Positions 26,145 to 35,160 are shown, counted from the first letter of the stretch. The stretch is 57,400 nucleotides of DNA from Cytobacillus firmus NBRC 15306 (GCF_001591465.1 NZ_BCUY01000019.1:1-57400), one strand, 5' to 3'. A program made the numbers and translations. The notes: generated by a model not told the origin, from the letters alone.

Positions 26145-27287
26145 ATGAATATTAAGAAGTTTGATTCAAAAACCCTTGATCTTATATTGCAAAAGATAAT
26201 AGACACTGTTGGGACGAGCAAGGATGAGATCTTCAGAATTGGCGAACAATGCAGAAAAGATTATGAAACCCTTACTGAAGAGCTTAGAGATGTTAAACAC
26301 TTAGTGATTAAAACCATTGATGCAGGCGATCAGCTTGAGATTCAAACTAAGTTTGCCCGTAAACGGCTGTCAGAAGTCAGCATGCATTTCAAGAATTATA
26401 CCGAATTTGAGGTTCGGGATGCTTATGAGAAGGCTCATCAGCTGCAGATGGACTTAACCATGAACAGACAGCTGGAAAAACAGCTGCGTGATCGCAGGGA
26501 TGACATTGAAAGAAGGCTGCTGGGTGTCGGTGAAACAATTGATAGAGCAGAATCACTTGTTTCACAAATTTCCGTTGTCATGAGTTATCTCACAAGTGAC
26601 CTGAAACAAATGGGTGAAATCATAGAAGATGCAAAGGTTAAGCAGGAATTCGGTCTGAAGATAATTGAAGCTCAAGAAGAAGAGCGGAAAAGATTATCCA
26701 GGGAAATCCATGATGGTCCTGCACAAATGATGGCTAACGTTATGATGAGATCCGATTTAATTGAAAGGATCTATAAAGAACGGGGCGGAGCTGAGGCAAT
26801 TACAGAAATTAAAAGCCTCAAAAAAATGGTCAGAAGTGCCTTATATGAGGTACGGAGGATCATTTACGACCTGCGTCCAATGGCACTTGATGATTTAGGG
26901 CTGGTGCCTACCCTCAAAAAATACCTGCAGACCATCGAAGAATATCACAGTACCACTAAAATCAGATTTTCCAATCTTGGAGAAGAAATAAGGCTTCCTT
27001 CTCAATACGAGGTCGCACTTTTCAGGCTGATTCAGGAATCTGTTACAAATGCACTGAAGCATTCAGAGGCCACCGAGATTATTGTGAAATTGGAGATTAA
27101 TAAGGCAAGGGTAGCTGTTATCATTAAAGATAATGGCAGAGGATTTGATATCCGGGAAAGAAAGACGGAGTCCTTTGGGATTATTGGAATGAGAGAGAGA
27201 GTCGAGCTTCTTGAGGGCCAGCTTTCCATCGATTCCAAACCAGGAAAAGGCACGGTTGTCATTATCCAGGTACCTTTGAACTTGTAG
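26145..27287 (+). CDS. degS: Cytoplasmic sensor histidine kinase DegS
   Basis: A 380-residue soluble histidine kinase, partner of DegU. I start it at ATG 26145 (MNIKKFDSK) because TTGGAGG lies 6 nt upstream and the product then aligns with B. subtilis DegS from its first residue. Residues 1-170 form the coiled-coil single-binding/sensor domain. The HisKA_3 phosphoacceptor is H189 in SREIHDGPAQMM. The HATPase region has NALKHSEA (N box), IIKDNGRGFDIRE (G1) and FGIIGMRERV. It phosphorylates DegU and controls exoenzymes, motility and competence in relatives. No membrane segment is present. Confidence 0.96.
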   Translation: MNIKKFDSKTLDLILQKIIDTVGTSKDEIFRIGEQCRKDYETLTEELRDVKHLVIKTIDAGDQLEIQTKFARKRLSEVSMHFKNYTEFEVRDAYEKAHQLQMDLTMNRQLEKQLRDRRDDIERRLLGVGETIDRAESLVSQISVVMSYLTSDLKQMGEIIEDAKVKQEFGLKIIEAQEEERKRLSREIHDGPAQMMANVMMRSDLIERIYKERGGAEAITEIKSLKKMVRSALYEVRRIIYDLRPMALDDLGLVPTLKKYLQTIEEYHSTTKIRFSNLGEEIRLPSQYEVALFRLIQESVTNALKHSEATEIIVKLEINKARVAVIIKDNGRGFDIRERKTESFGIIGMRERVELLEGQLSIDSKPGKGTVVIIQVPLNL

Positions 27288-27338
27288 AAATTATAAATAG
27301 AGAAACCATTTAACCGGAGAATTTGGGAGGCGAAGCAA

Positions 27339-28025
27339 TTGACTACAAAGATTGTCATAATTGATGACCATCAATTGTTCAGAGAAGGGGTAAAACGCAT
27401 CTTAGATTTTGAAAGATCATTTGATGTAGTAGCAGAAGGTGACGACGGGGCTGAAGCTATCACATTGGTGGAAGAGTATAATCCTGATGTTGTCATCATG
27501 GACATTAACATGCCGAATGTGAATGGTGTGGAAGCAACTCGCCAATTAATTGAAAAGCACCCTGATTCAAAGGTCATCATCCTTTCTATCCATGATGATG
27601 AAAATTACGTTACACATGCGCTGAAAACAGGTGCGAGCGGCTACCTGCTGAAAGAAATGGATGCAGATGCCTTAGTTGAAGCAGTAAAAGTTGTGGCAGA
27701 TGGAGGATCATACCTGCATCCGAAGGTCACACATAATCTTGTCAATGAATACCGGCGCTTATCCGCAGTAGGAGCAGGAAGCAGCAGCGGCTACTCATCA
27801 CAGATCGAAATCCGCCGTCCGCTTCACCTGCTGACGCGCCGCGAATGTGAAGTCCTTCAGCTGCTTGCTGACGGAAAAAGCAACCGCGGCATCGGCGAGG
27901 CTCTTTACATCAGTGAAAAAACAGTTAAAAACCACGTCAGCAACATTCTGCAGAAAATGAATGTAAATGACCGTACACAAGCCGTAGTAGTAGCCATTAA
28001 AAATGGCTGGGTGGAAGTGCGATAG
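27339..28025 (+). CDS. degU: Two-component response regulator DegU
   Basis: A 228-residue NarL/LuxR-type regulator. The receiver domain has the acidic pair DDH, the phosphoacceptor D55 in [10 protein letters not shown] and the conserved Lys in [16 protein letters not shown]. The C-terminal LuxR helix-turn-helix includes [21 protein letters not shown] and [25 protein letters not shown]. The start codon is TTG, preceded by TTGGGAGG; DegU in this family begins at this position. It is co-transcribed with degS (51-bp gap). Flagellar and competence genes downstream in the window are classical DegU-influenced functions. Confidence 0.96.
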   Translation: MTTKIVIIDDHQLFREGVKRILDFERSFDVVAEGDDGAEAITLVEEYNPDVVIMDINMPNVNGVEATRQLIEKHPDSKVIILSIHDDENYVTHALKTGASGYLLKEMDADALVEAVKVVADGGSYLHPKVTHNLVNEYRRLSAVGAGSSSGYSSQIEIRRPLHLLTRRECEVLQLLADGKSNRGIGEALYISEKTVKNHVSNILQKMNVNDRTQAVVVAIKNGWVEVR

Positions 28026-28057
28026 TATTGGTGACAGGCACCACCCGAATTTTGTCG

Positions 28058-28097
28058 AAAAAGCACGCAGATGGTTTCATGCCATTGCGTGCTTTTT
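28058..28097. terminator. Bidirectional terminator between degU and a minus-strand gene
   Basis: A 12-bp stem (AAAAAGCACGCA with TGCGTGCTTTTT), extended by four inner pairs (ATGG/CCAT), has A and T runs at its ends. It can stop both degSU and the convergent small gene, whose stop codon overlaps it. Confidence 0.85.
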
Positions 28098-28374
28098 ACT
28101 TTATCAGCGCTGCTGCTGCGATTTGGAAGATTGTCTTCGTATCAGAAGACCTCTTCTTAGCCTGATGGACCATTAAGACCAGCTCTTCAAGCTCTTGCGG
28201 GGATGCGCTGTCTATCAGCCAGGAGGCAAGTTCCGTCCCGCTTAGGGAGTGATTAATGTTTGGAACTTTAATGTTTTTGTATTTGCTTAATTCACTATTC
28301 AATATGTGGTGAAGTGTATCAAGAGTATATTTACCGGAGTGGGCTTTGCCTGTAAAAGAAGTGTTATTTTTCAA
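28096..28374 (-). CDS. Uncharacterised 92-residue protein, convergent to degU
   Basis: I do not recognise this protein. It starts at TTG with a strong RBS (AAAGGAG, 9 nt upstream), and the reading frame has protein-like composition. The sequence is basic at the N-terminus, then helical and amphipathic: LDTLHHILNSELSKY, then SGTELASWLIDSASPQELEELVLMVHQAKKR. The final segment (TIFQIAAAALIK) is hydrophobic but too short for a membrane anchor. It sits between degU and degV on the opposite strand, a position empty in B. subtilis. A small regulatory or adaptor role is possible but unsupported. Confidence 0.65.
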   Translation of the reverse strand: MKNNTSFTGKAHSGKYTLDTLHHILNSELSKYKNIKVPNINHSLSGTELASWLIDSASPQELEELVLMVHQAKKRSSDTKTIFQIAAAALIK

Positions 28375-28570
28375 TTGTTACAGCTCCTTTACGAAATGAA
28401 GACACAAATGGAATTTTACCATATACACTATCCCAGTTTGAATGTGAAAATATACCAGTTTTCCAACTTGGGCACAATGGAGCACCCTATAAACTTAATG
28501 CATTTTCACCCGCTATCATATAAAATGGAACATACAGTAGAGAAAAAAGATAAGGATGGTACCTCTATTT

Positions 28571-29410
28571 ATGAAAACGGCTGTTGTAACGGATAGTACA
28601 GCATATATTCCTAAGCATTTAAGAGAAAAGTTAAATATACATATGATTCCGCTTAGTGTTATTTTTGGCGGTGAGACGTATCAGGAAGAAGTGGAAATTA
28701 CGGCTGAAGACTTTTATGAAGAAGTGAAGCATAAAGATCTTCCGACTACTTCTCAGCCTCCTGTGGGTGAGTTTGCCGAGCTGTTTGAGACATTATCAAA
28801 AGAGTATGATGCGGTGATTTCGATTCATCTGTCAAGCGGCATCAGTGGTACGTTCCAGGGGGCAGTTACTGCCGGGAGCATGGTTGATGGGATTCAGGTT
28901 TTTCCATTTGATTCGGAAATCAGCTGTATGGTGCAGGGGTTTTATGTGATTGAAGCTGCAGAGCTTGCTGCTGCCGGTAAGGGTCCACAGGAGATCGTTG
29001 AACGTCTTGAGGAGATGAAGAAAAGCATTCGTGCCTATTTCATGGTGGATGACTTATCACATCTTCAGCGAGGAGGCCGCTTGTCCAGTGCGCAGGCATT
29101 GATCGGCAGCCTGCTGCAGGTGAAGCCGCTGCTTCATTTTGAAGATAAAAAAATAGTTCCGTTTGAAAAGATTCGCACTCGGAAGAAAGCGATGAAGCGG
29201 ATGGTTGACCTTTTCTGGGAAGATGTGAAAAGCGGTGAGCCTTATCAGGCGGTTATTATCCATGCCAATCGCGAAGCAGAAGCGCGTGAGTGGAAAGCGG
29301 AGCTTGCGGCGCAGTATCCTAATGTTGAGTTTATGATCAGCTATTTTGGTCCGGTTATCGGAACCCATTTGGGCGAAGGTGCTATGGGATTTGGCTGGGT
29401 GAAGAAGTAA
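28571..29410 (+). CDS. yviA: DegV-family fatty-acid-binding protein (YviA)
   Basis: A 279-residue DegV-fold protein from ATG 28571 (MKTAVVTDSTAYIP), the usual family start; an ATG 15 bp upstream is in frame but less typical. DegV proteins bind fatty acids, and related FakB proteins feed the fatty-acid kinase FakA. Motifs seen: VTDSTAYIP, TTSQPPVGEF, SIHLSSGISGTFQGA (ligand Ser loop), and the C-terminal HLGEGAMGFGW. It lies between degU and comFA as in B. subtilis (yviA). The name refers to position beside degU, not to protein degradation. Confidence 0.92.
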   Translation: MKTAVVTDSTAYIPKHLREKLNIHMIPLSVIFGGETYQEEVEITAEDFYEEVKHKDLPTTSQPPVGEFAELFETLSKEYDAVISIHLSSGISGTFQGAVTAGSMVDGIQVFPFDSEISCMVQGFYVIEAAELAAAGKGPQEIVERLEEMKKSIRAYFMVDDLSHLQRGGRLSSAQALIGSLLQVKPLLHFEDKKIVPFEKIRTRKKAMKRMVDLFWEDVKSGEPYQAVIIHANREAEAREWKAELAAQYPNVEFMISYFGPVIGTHLGEGAMGFGWVKK

Positions 29411-29423
29411 TGTTTGTTTAGAG

Positions 29424-29456
29424 CTGCGCCATTCTTCGGGATGGCGCAGATTTTTT
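29424..29456 (+). terminator. Intrinsic terminator after degV
   Basis: A 9-bp GC-rich stem (CTGCGCCAT with ATGGCGCAG) with an 8-nt loop is followed by ATTTTTT, 14 bp beyond the stop codon. Confidence 0.88.
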
Positions 29457-29475
29457 GGAAGGGGTGATATGGATT

Positions 29476-29588
29476 TGCAAATAGATTGAGGAATCCTGCA
29501 AATAGAAAGCTTGAATATGCAAATAGCGGGCTAAATCTGCAAATAGATCGGAGAATTTGCAAATAGAACCGCAAAACTTGCAAATAGA
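29476..29588 (+). repeat. Six-unit TGCAAATAGA array upstream of comFA
   Basis: Six copies of TGCAAATAGA (third copy TGCAAATAGC) start at 29476, 29497, 29518, 29538, 29558 and 29579, with a 20-21 bp step and variable 10-11 nt fillers. The core, the spacing and the plus-strand orientation match the large array at 14-676. The array fills the space between the degV terminator and the comFA start (29621), so it overlaps the region where the com operon promoter should be. Confidence 0.9.
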
Positions 29589-29620
29589 GATACAAACTAT
29601 TTAATCAAGAGGTGAACTAA

Positions 29621-31108
29621 TTGAGATTTACCCCTAATATGACCCCATATATAAAAGATTTTCCTCCAGAAAGCCTCCCGATATCCTCCATTGACACCAT
29701 TCCGGAGCCGCCACTCAACGAAAACTTCCCTTTAAACAAAGAACTCCAGCAAATCCTCCACGGAAAACAGCTTCTATTCGAAAACCTTCAGCATCCACTC
29801 GAAGAAATCCATCAGCACTATGAAAATGGCTATATTACTTACCGAAAAGGGATCATTAAGACCAAAAGCAAGACAGTTTGTGCGAGATGCGGCAACCAAG
29901 AACAATCACTGTTCGCGCATTTTCCCTGTGCCCGCTGCGGTGAGGAAGAATGTATTTACTGCCGGAAATGCATCATGATGGGCAGAGTCAGTGAGTGCAC
30001 CCCTCTAATTGACTGGTGCGGGCCTGAACCAGACTGTGAATTAACCGAGCACCCTCTAGAATGGCAAGGCACCCTCTCACCCGGCCAGCAGCATGCCTCC
30101 GATCAGGTTAGACAGATTATAATCGAAAATAGAGAACTCCTCGTCTGGGCTGTCTGCGGTGCCGGAAAGACGGAGGTTCTATTTGAAGGAATCAATGCTG
30201 CACTCGACTCCGGAAAAAGAGTATGCATTGCCACTCCGAGAACAGATGTTGTGCTCGAGCTTGGCCCGCGGCTTCAAGCAGTCTTTCCTGGCATCCAAGT
30301 GGCTGTCCTCTACGGCGGCAGTGAAGACCGCCATCTTCAAGCCCCCTTAACCATCGCCACCACACACCAGCTTCTCCGCTTTTACAAGGCGTTTGATACA
30401 GTCATTCTGGATGAAGTAGATGCCTTTCCTTATACGGCAGACGAAAGCCTTCAGTATGCTGTCCGCCAGTCCCGTAAAGAACATTCCTCGATGGTTTATC
30501 TCACTGCTACCCCAAATCAAAAATGGCAGAATGAGTGCCGGAGCGGGAAGATGGACTTTGTCACCATTCCAGCCAGATATCACCGACACCCCTTGCCTGT
30601 ACCATCTTTCAAATGGTGCGGCAATTGGGAGAAATCCCTTCAACAAGATAAACTGCCGCCTGCAGTCACCCAATGGATCAAAAAGAGGATCGACAACCAG
30701 AAGCAGTGCCTGCTCTTCCTCCCCAAAATCGATAAAATGGAGAAAGTCCTTACCATACTCCGGAAAACCTATCCTAAAATCCAAGCCGTCAGCGCAGAAG
30801 ACCCAGAGCGAAAAGCTAAGGTTCAAATGATGCGCAATAAGGAAATCCCCATGCTTCTCACCACGACCATCCTGGAAAGAGGAGTTACGTTTCCGAATAT
30901 CGATGTGGCGGTTTTAGGATCCGAAGACAGAATCTTCACTGAAAGCGCATTAGTCCAGATCGCCGGAAGGGTCGGCAGAAGTGCTCAATTTCCACGCGGA
31001 GATATTACCTTTTTCCATTACGGTAAAACCGAAAGCATGGTCAAAGCACGAAAGCAAATCCTCCATATGAACGCTGAAGCCAAAAAGAAAGGATTGATCG
31101 ATTATTAA
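29621..31108 (+). CDS. comFA: Late competence DNA-translocation ATPase ComFA
   Basis: A 495-residue DEAD-box-like helicase needed for uptake of single-stranded DNA in competent cells, on the cytosolic face of the membrane. An N-terminal zinc domain carries four CxxC pairs (CARCG, CARCGEEEC, CRKC; about residues 87-125). Walker A is AVCGAGKTE (about residue 181), motif II is ILDEVDAFPY, motif III is YLTATP, and motif VI is QIAGRVGRS. The start codon is TTG after AGAGGTG. Length is slightly above B. subtilis ComFA (463). The repeat array lies immediately upstream. Confidence 0.94.
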   Translation: MRFTPNMTPYIKDFPPESLPISSIDTIPEPPLNENFPLNKELQQILHGKQLLFENLQHPLEEIHQHYENGYITYRKGIIKTKSKTVCARCGNQEQSLFAHFPCARCGEEECIYCRKCIMMGRVSECTPLIDWCGPEPDCELTEHPLEWQGTLSPGQQHASDQVRQIIIENRELLVWAVCGAGKTEVLFEGINAALDSGKRVCIATPRTDVVLELGPRLQAVFPGIQVAVLYGGSEDRHLQAPLTIATTHQLLRFYKAFDTVILDEVDAFPYTADESLQYAVRQSRKEHSSMVYLTATPNQKWQNECRSGKMDFVTIPARYHRHPLPVPSFKWCGNWEKSLQQDKLPPAVTQWIKKRIDNQKQCLLFLPKIDKMEKVLTILRKTYPKIQAVSAEDPERKAKVQMMRNKEIPMLLTTTILERGVTFPNIDVAVLGSEDRIFTESALVQIAGRVGRSAQFPRGDITFFHYGKTESMVKARKQILHMNAEAKKKGLIDY

Positions 31109-31802
31109 CTGTTTAATCTGCCATGAGGAAATTGTCTCTGCTGTCAGCTGGTCTACTCTCTGGTCACGTCCAAAGGAGAACCATATATGCCAAGTCTGCA
31201 CAGGAAAACTCCCATTTATCACCGGAGAGACTTGTGCTAAATGCAGCCGGCCCTTCAGAACTTTAGAGCCTCAATTTCGAGAAGGCGATACTTGTACTGA
31301 TTGTGTAAGGTGGAACCATGATCCAGAGTGGTCAGGGATACTTGATAAAAATCATTCTATTTTCACCTATGATGACTTTTTGAAAGAGACACTCGCCAGG
31401 TATAAATTCCGGGGTGATTATGTTTTGGCCAGAGCTTTCTCTCCTTTTATAAAGGAAAAGCTAAAAAACCTGAATTTCGAATGTCTTGTTCCGATTCCAT
31501 TAAGTCCTGAAAGGCTGTATGAGCGCGGATTTAATCAATCTGCTGCACTCATCCGTGAGGCAGGCTTTACACCTAAAGATCTGCTGCAGCGAATCCATTC
31601 GGAGAAGCAATCCAAGAAATCGCGTCTTGATAGAATCCATCAAAATCAGGTCTTCGAACCGCTCAATATTAATATTAAAAATAAAATAATTCTTCTAGTT
31701 GACGATATTTATACTACCGGCTCCACTTTATACCATGCAGCGAGAGTCTTGAAAAATGGTGGTGCAGCCTCAGTATTTTCACTTACTCTGGCAAGAGGTT
31801 AG
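31101..31802 (+). CDS. comFC: ComFC phosphoribosyltransferase-fold competence protein, apparent ATT start
   Basis: ComFC works with ComFA in DNA uptake. The frame is open from 31098, and the product of about 233 residues has the full family layout: four CxxC-type pairs (CLIC, CQVC, CAKC, CTDC) forming N-terminal zinc sites, then the PRTase-like domain with VPIPLSPERLYERGFNQ and the PRPP loop LLVDDIYTTGSTL. No ATG, GTG or TTG occurs in frame before the zinc motifs. Two tandem ATT codons (31101 and 31104) follow AAAGGA by 7-10 nt and overlap the comFA end, so an AUU start coupled to comFA is the best reading. The next conventional start (TTG 31380) would remove all four Cys pairs. A sequencing or point lesion is the alternative. 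Confidence 0.85.
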   Translation: MINCLICHEEIVSAVSWSTLWSRPKENHICQVCTGKLPFITGETCAKCSRPFRTLEPQFREGDTCTDCVRWNHDPEWSGILDKNHSIFTYDDFLKETLARYKFRGDYVLARAFSPFIKEKLKNLNFECLVPIPLSPERLYERGFNQSAALIREAGFTPKDLLQRIHSEKQSKKSRLDRIHQNQVFEPLNINIKNKIILLVDDIYTTGSTLYHAARVLKNGGAASVFSLTLARG

Positions 31803-31897
31803 TGTTTGGAATATATTTCAATTTATTTATTTGTTTGTAATATTAATAGGTAATTAATCCTATGTTAAAATATCCTAAACAAGTAAAATTTTTATAG

Positions 31898-34522
31898 ATG
31901 AAAAGACAGCAGGGCATGCGGGCAGCAAATGAATACTTTTCAGCTGCTTTTTGGGGAAAGGATGTAGTGAAGTCATTGGCTGAAGATAACAGTGATATCC
32001 ATAAAACGGAAATTATGAAAATAAAAAATAACCTCAACCAGGCTCAGAAGATCGCAAACATCGGAAGCCTGGAGTACGACGTGGAAACTGATAAAGGGTT
32101 TTGGTCTGATCAGCTGTTCCGGATTTTTGGCCTGAATCCTCAAAAAGACTTATTTCCAGACTATCAAATGTATTTGAGCTGCCTTCATCAGGATGACCGC
32201 CTGGCCTTTGAAAAGCAGTTTAACAGACTTCTCAAAGAGAAGGATAGTGTGGACCTGGTGTGCAGGATGATCAGGCAGGATGGTGAAGAACGGTATATTC
32301 ACCATCGGGCAGATTATTTTGCAGATGAAGATGGATCGCCCAAAATCATTGCCACGATTCAGGATATAACTGAAAAGCGGCGCATGGAAGAAAAACTTTA
32401 TGAAAACGAGCGGAAAATTGGACAGATATATGAAAATCTTGATGTGGGCATTTATTCTGCAGATTTACTGGAAAAAAAGGTTCTTCATTTTTCCAAAGGT
32501 GTGGAAGGAATTTTCGGCTACACGGCCGAGGAGTTTATTGCCGACTTCGATTTGTGGAACAATGTAATCCATCCGGATGATGTGCAGGTGGTGGAGGAAG
32601 AGCGGGCGAGACTTCTCAGTGGGAATAGCATCCGCTATCAATATCGGATTGTTCATAAATCCGGTGAGGTTAGATGGGTTAATGACCACAGTATTCCTTA
32701 CCTTAATGATAAAGGTGAGCTTATCCGGGTTGATGGATTTGTAACAGATATAACGGAACAAAAATGGCTTGAAAAAAGAATGAGGCGTATGGCTTTTTAT
32801 GATCATTTGACAGATCTGCCGAATCGCCGATACTTTGATCAGAAACTCCAAACCCTTATTGAAGACGATGAACACCAGGGGTTTGCCATCTTGTTTTTTG
32901 ACTTGCAGCGCTTAAAACAGATTAATGATACATTTGGTCACACATCAGGAGATGAACTTCTAAGGCTTGTTTCACAAAGAATGAAGGAGAAGCTGAATTC
33001 AGTCTGTTTTTCAGCAAGAATTTCCGGTGATCAATTCGCAGTTATTAAGGAACCTATCCAGGAGAAGGAGGATCCTGCGCAATTAGCGGAGTCCATTAAT
33101 CAAATTTTCTCTGAACCATTCCATATCAACAGCTTTGAGCTCAGTATTACCCCGTCTATAGGCATAAGTTTATATCCGGATAATGGGAGCACGGCTGATG
33201 AATTGATCCGGAATACGGAATCTTCCCTGTACCATGCCAAGCAGAAAGGGAATACCAGATTTCAGGTTTACCATCCCTCCATGGATATTGAGTCTTATAA
33301 GCTTTTTACTCTGGAACAGGATATGCGGAAAGCGCTTCAGAATGACGAGTTTTTTCTTGAATACCAGCCAAGAGTGGATACGAAAACACGGAGAATACTA
33401 AGTGCGGAAGCTTTATTAAGATGGAATCATCCGGAATGGGGCAGAGTTTCACCGCTGGAGTTTATCCCCGTTGCAGAAGAAACCGGTTTAATCGTGGATA
33501 TAGGCGAATACGTGATAAGGAAGGTATGCAGGCAGATTCATTCCTGGAAGGAAGGCGGGCTGGCGATTGTTCCGATATCCGTGAACATCTCTCCGCTGAG
33601 CTTTTTGAAAAGCTGTCTTGTTTCCACGATAAAGGAAGCGTTGGACGAGAATCATCTGGACGCGTCATTGCTTGAGATTGAATTGACGGAATCCTCCTTA
33701 ATCAATTATTCAGAGAACGTAATAGCAGTGCTTAAGGAATTGGGTGAGATGGGAGTGAAAATTGCACTGGACGACTTTGGAACCGGCTATTCTTCCATCA
33801 CTCAATTAAAGAAATATAAATTCGATGTTTTAAAGATCGATAAAACGTTTATCAGGGCAATGGATAAAAATGCGGAAGATGCCATCATTACGGATAATCT
33901 GATCTCACTTGCCCATGGGCTGAATATGAAGGTGGTAGCGGAAGGTGTAGAGACCTTTGAGCAATTCTACTCTTTAAGGAAAAATGAATGTGACCAAATA
34001 CAAGGGTACCTTTTCAGCAAGCCGATTCCGCCTTCCATCTTTGAACAGAAGTTGTTAATCGGCATTTTGAAGCCGCAAATTAGTAAAGAAGACAATGTGT
34101 TCAAAGGTTTGCGGAAGTATGCACGGATTGAGTTTCCCTACCCGCTTGAAGCAAAAATGACCATCTTAGAGCTTAATAGAAAGCCTGTCAAAATGGGGAG
34201 CACGAAAATTTTGATCGAAGATATGAGTGCAGGCGGAGTAAAATTTGTGTCCAAAATGAAACTCCCCGTGAGAAAGGATATTATTTTATTGATTGAAACT
34301 AAGCTATTAGGAGAGTTCCTTGCATTTACGGGAACGATTGTCCGGAGAGATGAAATATCGGATACTCTGACTAATTATGGATTTCAATTTATAATCGAAG
34401 AGGGACCGAGAGCTAAATTGGCGGAGATGCTTGGCAGTCTGCAAATACAGCTGGAGCAAAATCCGTCCGTTCCCGAATCCCTATTCATAGAAACAGCCAG
34501 CAGCCAGCTGTATTTCGAATGA
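31898..34522 (+). CDS. PAS-PAS-GGDEF-EAL-PilZ cyclic-di-GMP phosphodiesterase
   Basis: An 874-residue cytosolic signalling protein. Two PAS domains with PAC ends (about residues 50-160 and 170-290; ATIQDITEKRR and GFVTDITEQKW) precede a GGDEF domain whose active-site motif is changed to SGDQF, so it is unlikely to make c-di-GMP. The EAL domain keeps its key residues: SAEALLRW, SVNISP, ELTESS, ALDDFGTGYSS, LKIDKTF, VAEGVET and QIQGYLFSKP. The C-terminal PilZ domain (about 738-855) has R-x3-R (RKYAR) and DMSAGG, a c-di-GMP-binding signature. It lies between comFC and yvyF, so a motility link is plausible. The ATG at 31898 lacks an RBS; GTG 31967, after GGAAAGG, is a likely alternative start. 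Confidence 0.92.
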   Translation: MKRQQGMRAANEYFSAAFWGKDVVKSLAEDNSDIHKTEIMKIKNNLNQAQKIANIGSLEYDVETDKGFWSDQLFRIFGLNPQKDLFPDYQMYLSCLHQDDRLAFEKQFNRLLKEKDSVDLVCRMIRQDGEERYIHHRADYFADEDGSPKIIATIQDITEKRRMEEKLYENERKIGQIYENLDVGIYSADLLEKKVLHFSKGVEGIFGYTAEEFIADFDLWNNVIHPDDVQVVEEERARLLSGNSIRYQYRIVHKSGEVRWVNDHSIPYLNDKGELIRVDGFVTDITEQKWLEKRMRRMAFYDHLTDLPNRRYFDQKLQTLIEDDEHQGFAILFFDLQRLKQINDTFGHTSGDELLRLVSQRMKEKLNSVCFSARISGDQFAVIKEPIQEKEDPAQLAESINQIFSEPFHINSFELSITPSIGISLYPDNGSTADELIRNTESSLYHAKQKGNTRFQVYHPSMDIESYKLFTLEQDMRKALQNDEFFLEYQPRVDTKTRRILSAEALLRWNHPEWGRVSPLEFIPVAEETGLIVDIGEYVIRKVCRQIHSWKEGGLAIVPISVNISPLSFLKSCLVSTIKEALDENHLDASLLEIELTESSLINYSENVIAVLKELGEMGVKIALDDFGTGYSSITQLKKYKFDVLKIDKTFIRAMDKNAEDAIITDNLISLAHGLNMKVVAEGVETFEQFYSLRKNECDQIQGYLFSKPIPPSIFEQKLLIGILKPQISKEDNVFKGLRKYARIEFPYPLEAKMTILELNRKPVKMGSTKILIEDMSAGGVKFVSKMKLPVRKDIILLIETKLLGEFLAFTGTIVRRDEISDTLTNYGFQFIIEEGPRAKLAEMLGSLQIQLEQNPSVPESLFIETASSQLYFE

Positions 34523-34590
34523 TATTTTTCTATAATTATCCTATTCTTCAAGATATAATAGTGTCATATAACTGAGAGAGGAAGAATCAT

Positions 34591-35019
34591 ATGGCTGAAT
34601 TATCGAATTGCCCGAAATGTGATGCCATTTTTGTAAAAAATCAGTTCCGCGATGTCTGCCAGGATTGCTGGAAGGAAGATGAGAAGGCTTATGAGACGGT
34701 CTATCAGTTCATCCGGAAGAGGGAGAATCGGACTGCGACCATTATGCAGGTGGTGGAAGCAACCGGAGTAGAGGAAGACTTAATTTTGAAGTTTATCCGT
34801 ACTGGAAAATTGAAGCTTGCTCAATTTCCGAATCTTGGTTACCCGTGTGAAAAATGCGGTGTCAGCATTCGGGAAGGAAAAGTCTGCAGGAGATGTGCAG
34901 GAGAACTGAGAAAAGATCTTCAGCATTTTACTGCTGAGGAAGAAAGAAGAATAGAAGCAGCTAAACGTGAAAAGCATGGAACCTATTTTGTGGTCGATGG
35001 AAATTATAAAAAGTTTTAG
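34591..35019 (+). CDS. yvyF: Flagellar operon zinc-ribbon protein YvyF
   Basis: A 142-residue protein with two zinc-ribbon-like halves. The N-terminal CPKC...CQDCW and C-terminal CEKCG...CRRC flank a helical segment resembling a MerR/excisionase-type helix-turn-helix (TATIMQVVEATGVEEDLILKFIRTGKLKL). This matches the family of flagellar operon proteins exemplified by B. subtilis YvyF. A good RBS (GAGAGGAAG) precedes ATG. In B. subtilis flgM follows directly; here a terminator and a 6-kb flagellin block intervene. Confidence 0.88.
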   Translation: MAELSNCPKCDAIFVKNQFRDVCQDCWKEDEKAYETVYQFIRKRENRTATIMQVVEATGVEEDLILKFIRTGKLKLAQFPNLGYPCEKCGVSIREGKVCRRCAGELRKDLQHFTAEEERRIEAAKREKHGTYFVVDGNYKKF

Positions 35020-35024
35020 TGTTT

Positions 35025-35054
35025 AAAGGATATCTTTCGGGATGTCCTTTTTTT
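35025..35054 (+). terminator. Intrinsic terminator after yvyF
   Basis: A 10-bp stem (AAAGGATATC with GATGTCCTTT, one G-T pair, loop TTTCGG) runs into seven T. Confidence 0.82.
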
Positions 35055-35096
35055 ATTGGGAATACATACCAAACCTGTCTTTGTTTAATCCATTAA

Positions 35097-35123
35097 TTAA
35101 TATTATTCAAATCAATCCGATAA
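35097..35123 (+). promoter_or_regulatory. SigD-like promoter for the accessory flagellin block
   Basis: TTAA, 15 bp, then TCCGATAA matches the SigD consensus (TAAA-N15-GCCGATAT) with exact spacing and few mismatches, 38 bp upstream of the FliK-like gene. Confidence 0.55.
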
Positions 35124-35160
35124 AAAAAGTAATAAGGCAACACGTACGGGAGTTGAAATA

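Noticed and set aside
30347-30826. Long minus-strand ORF within comFA
   Set aside because: It is a shadow frame on the strand opposite a clearly coding gene, without RBS or recognisable motif.
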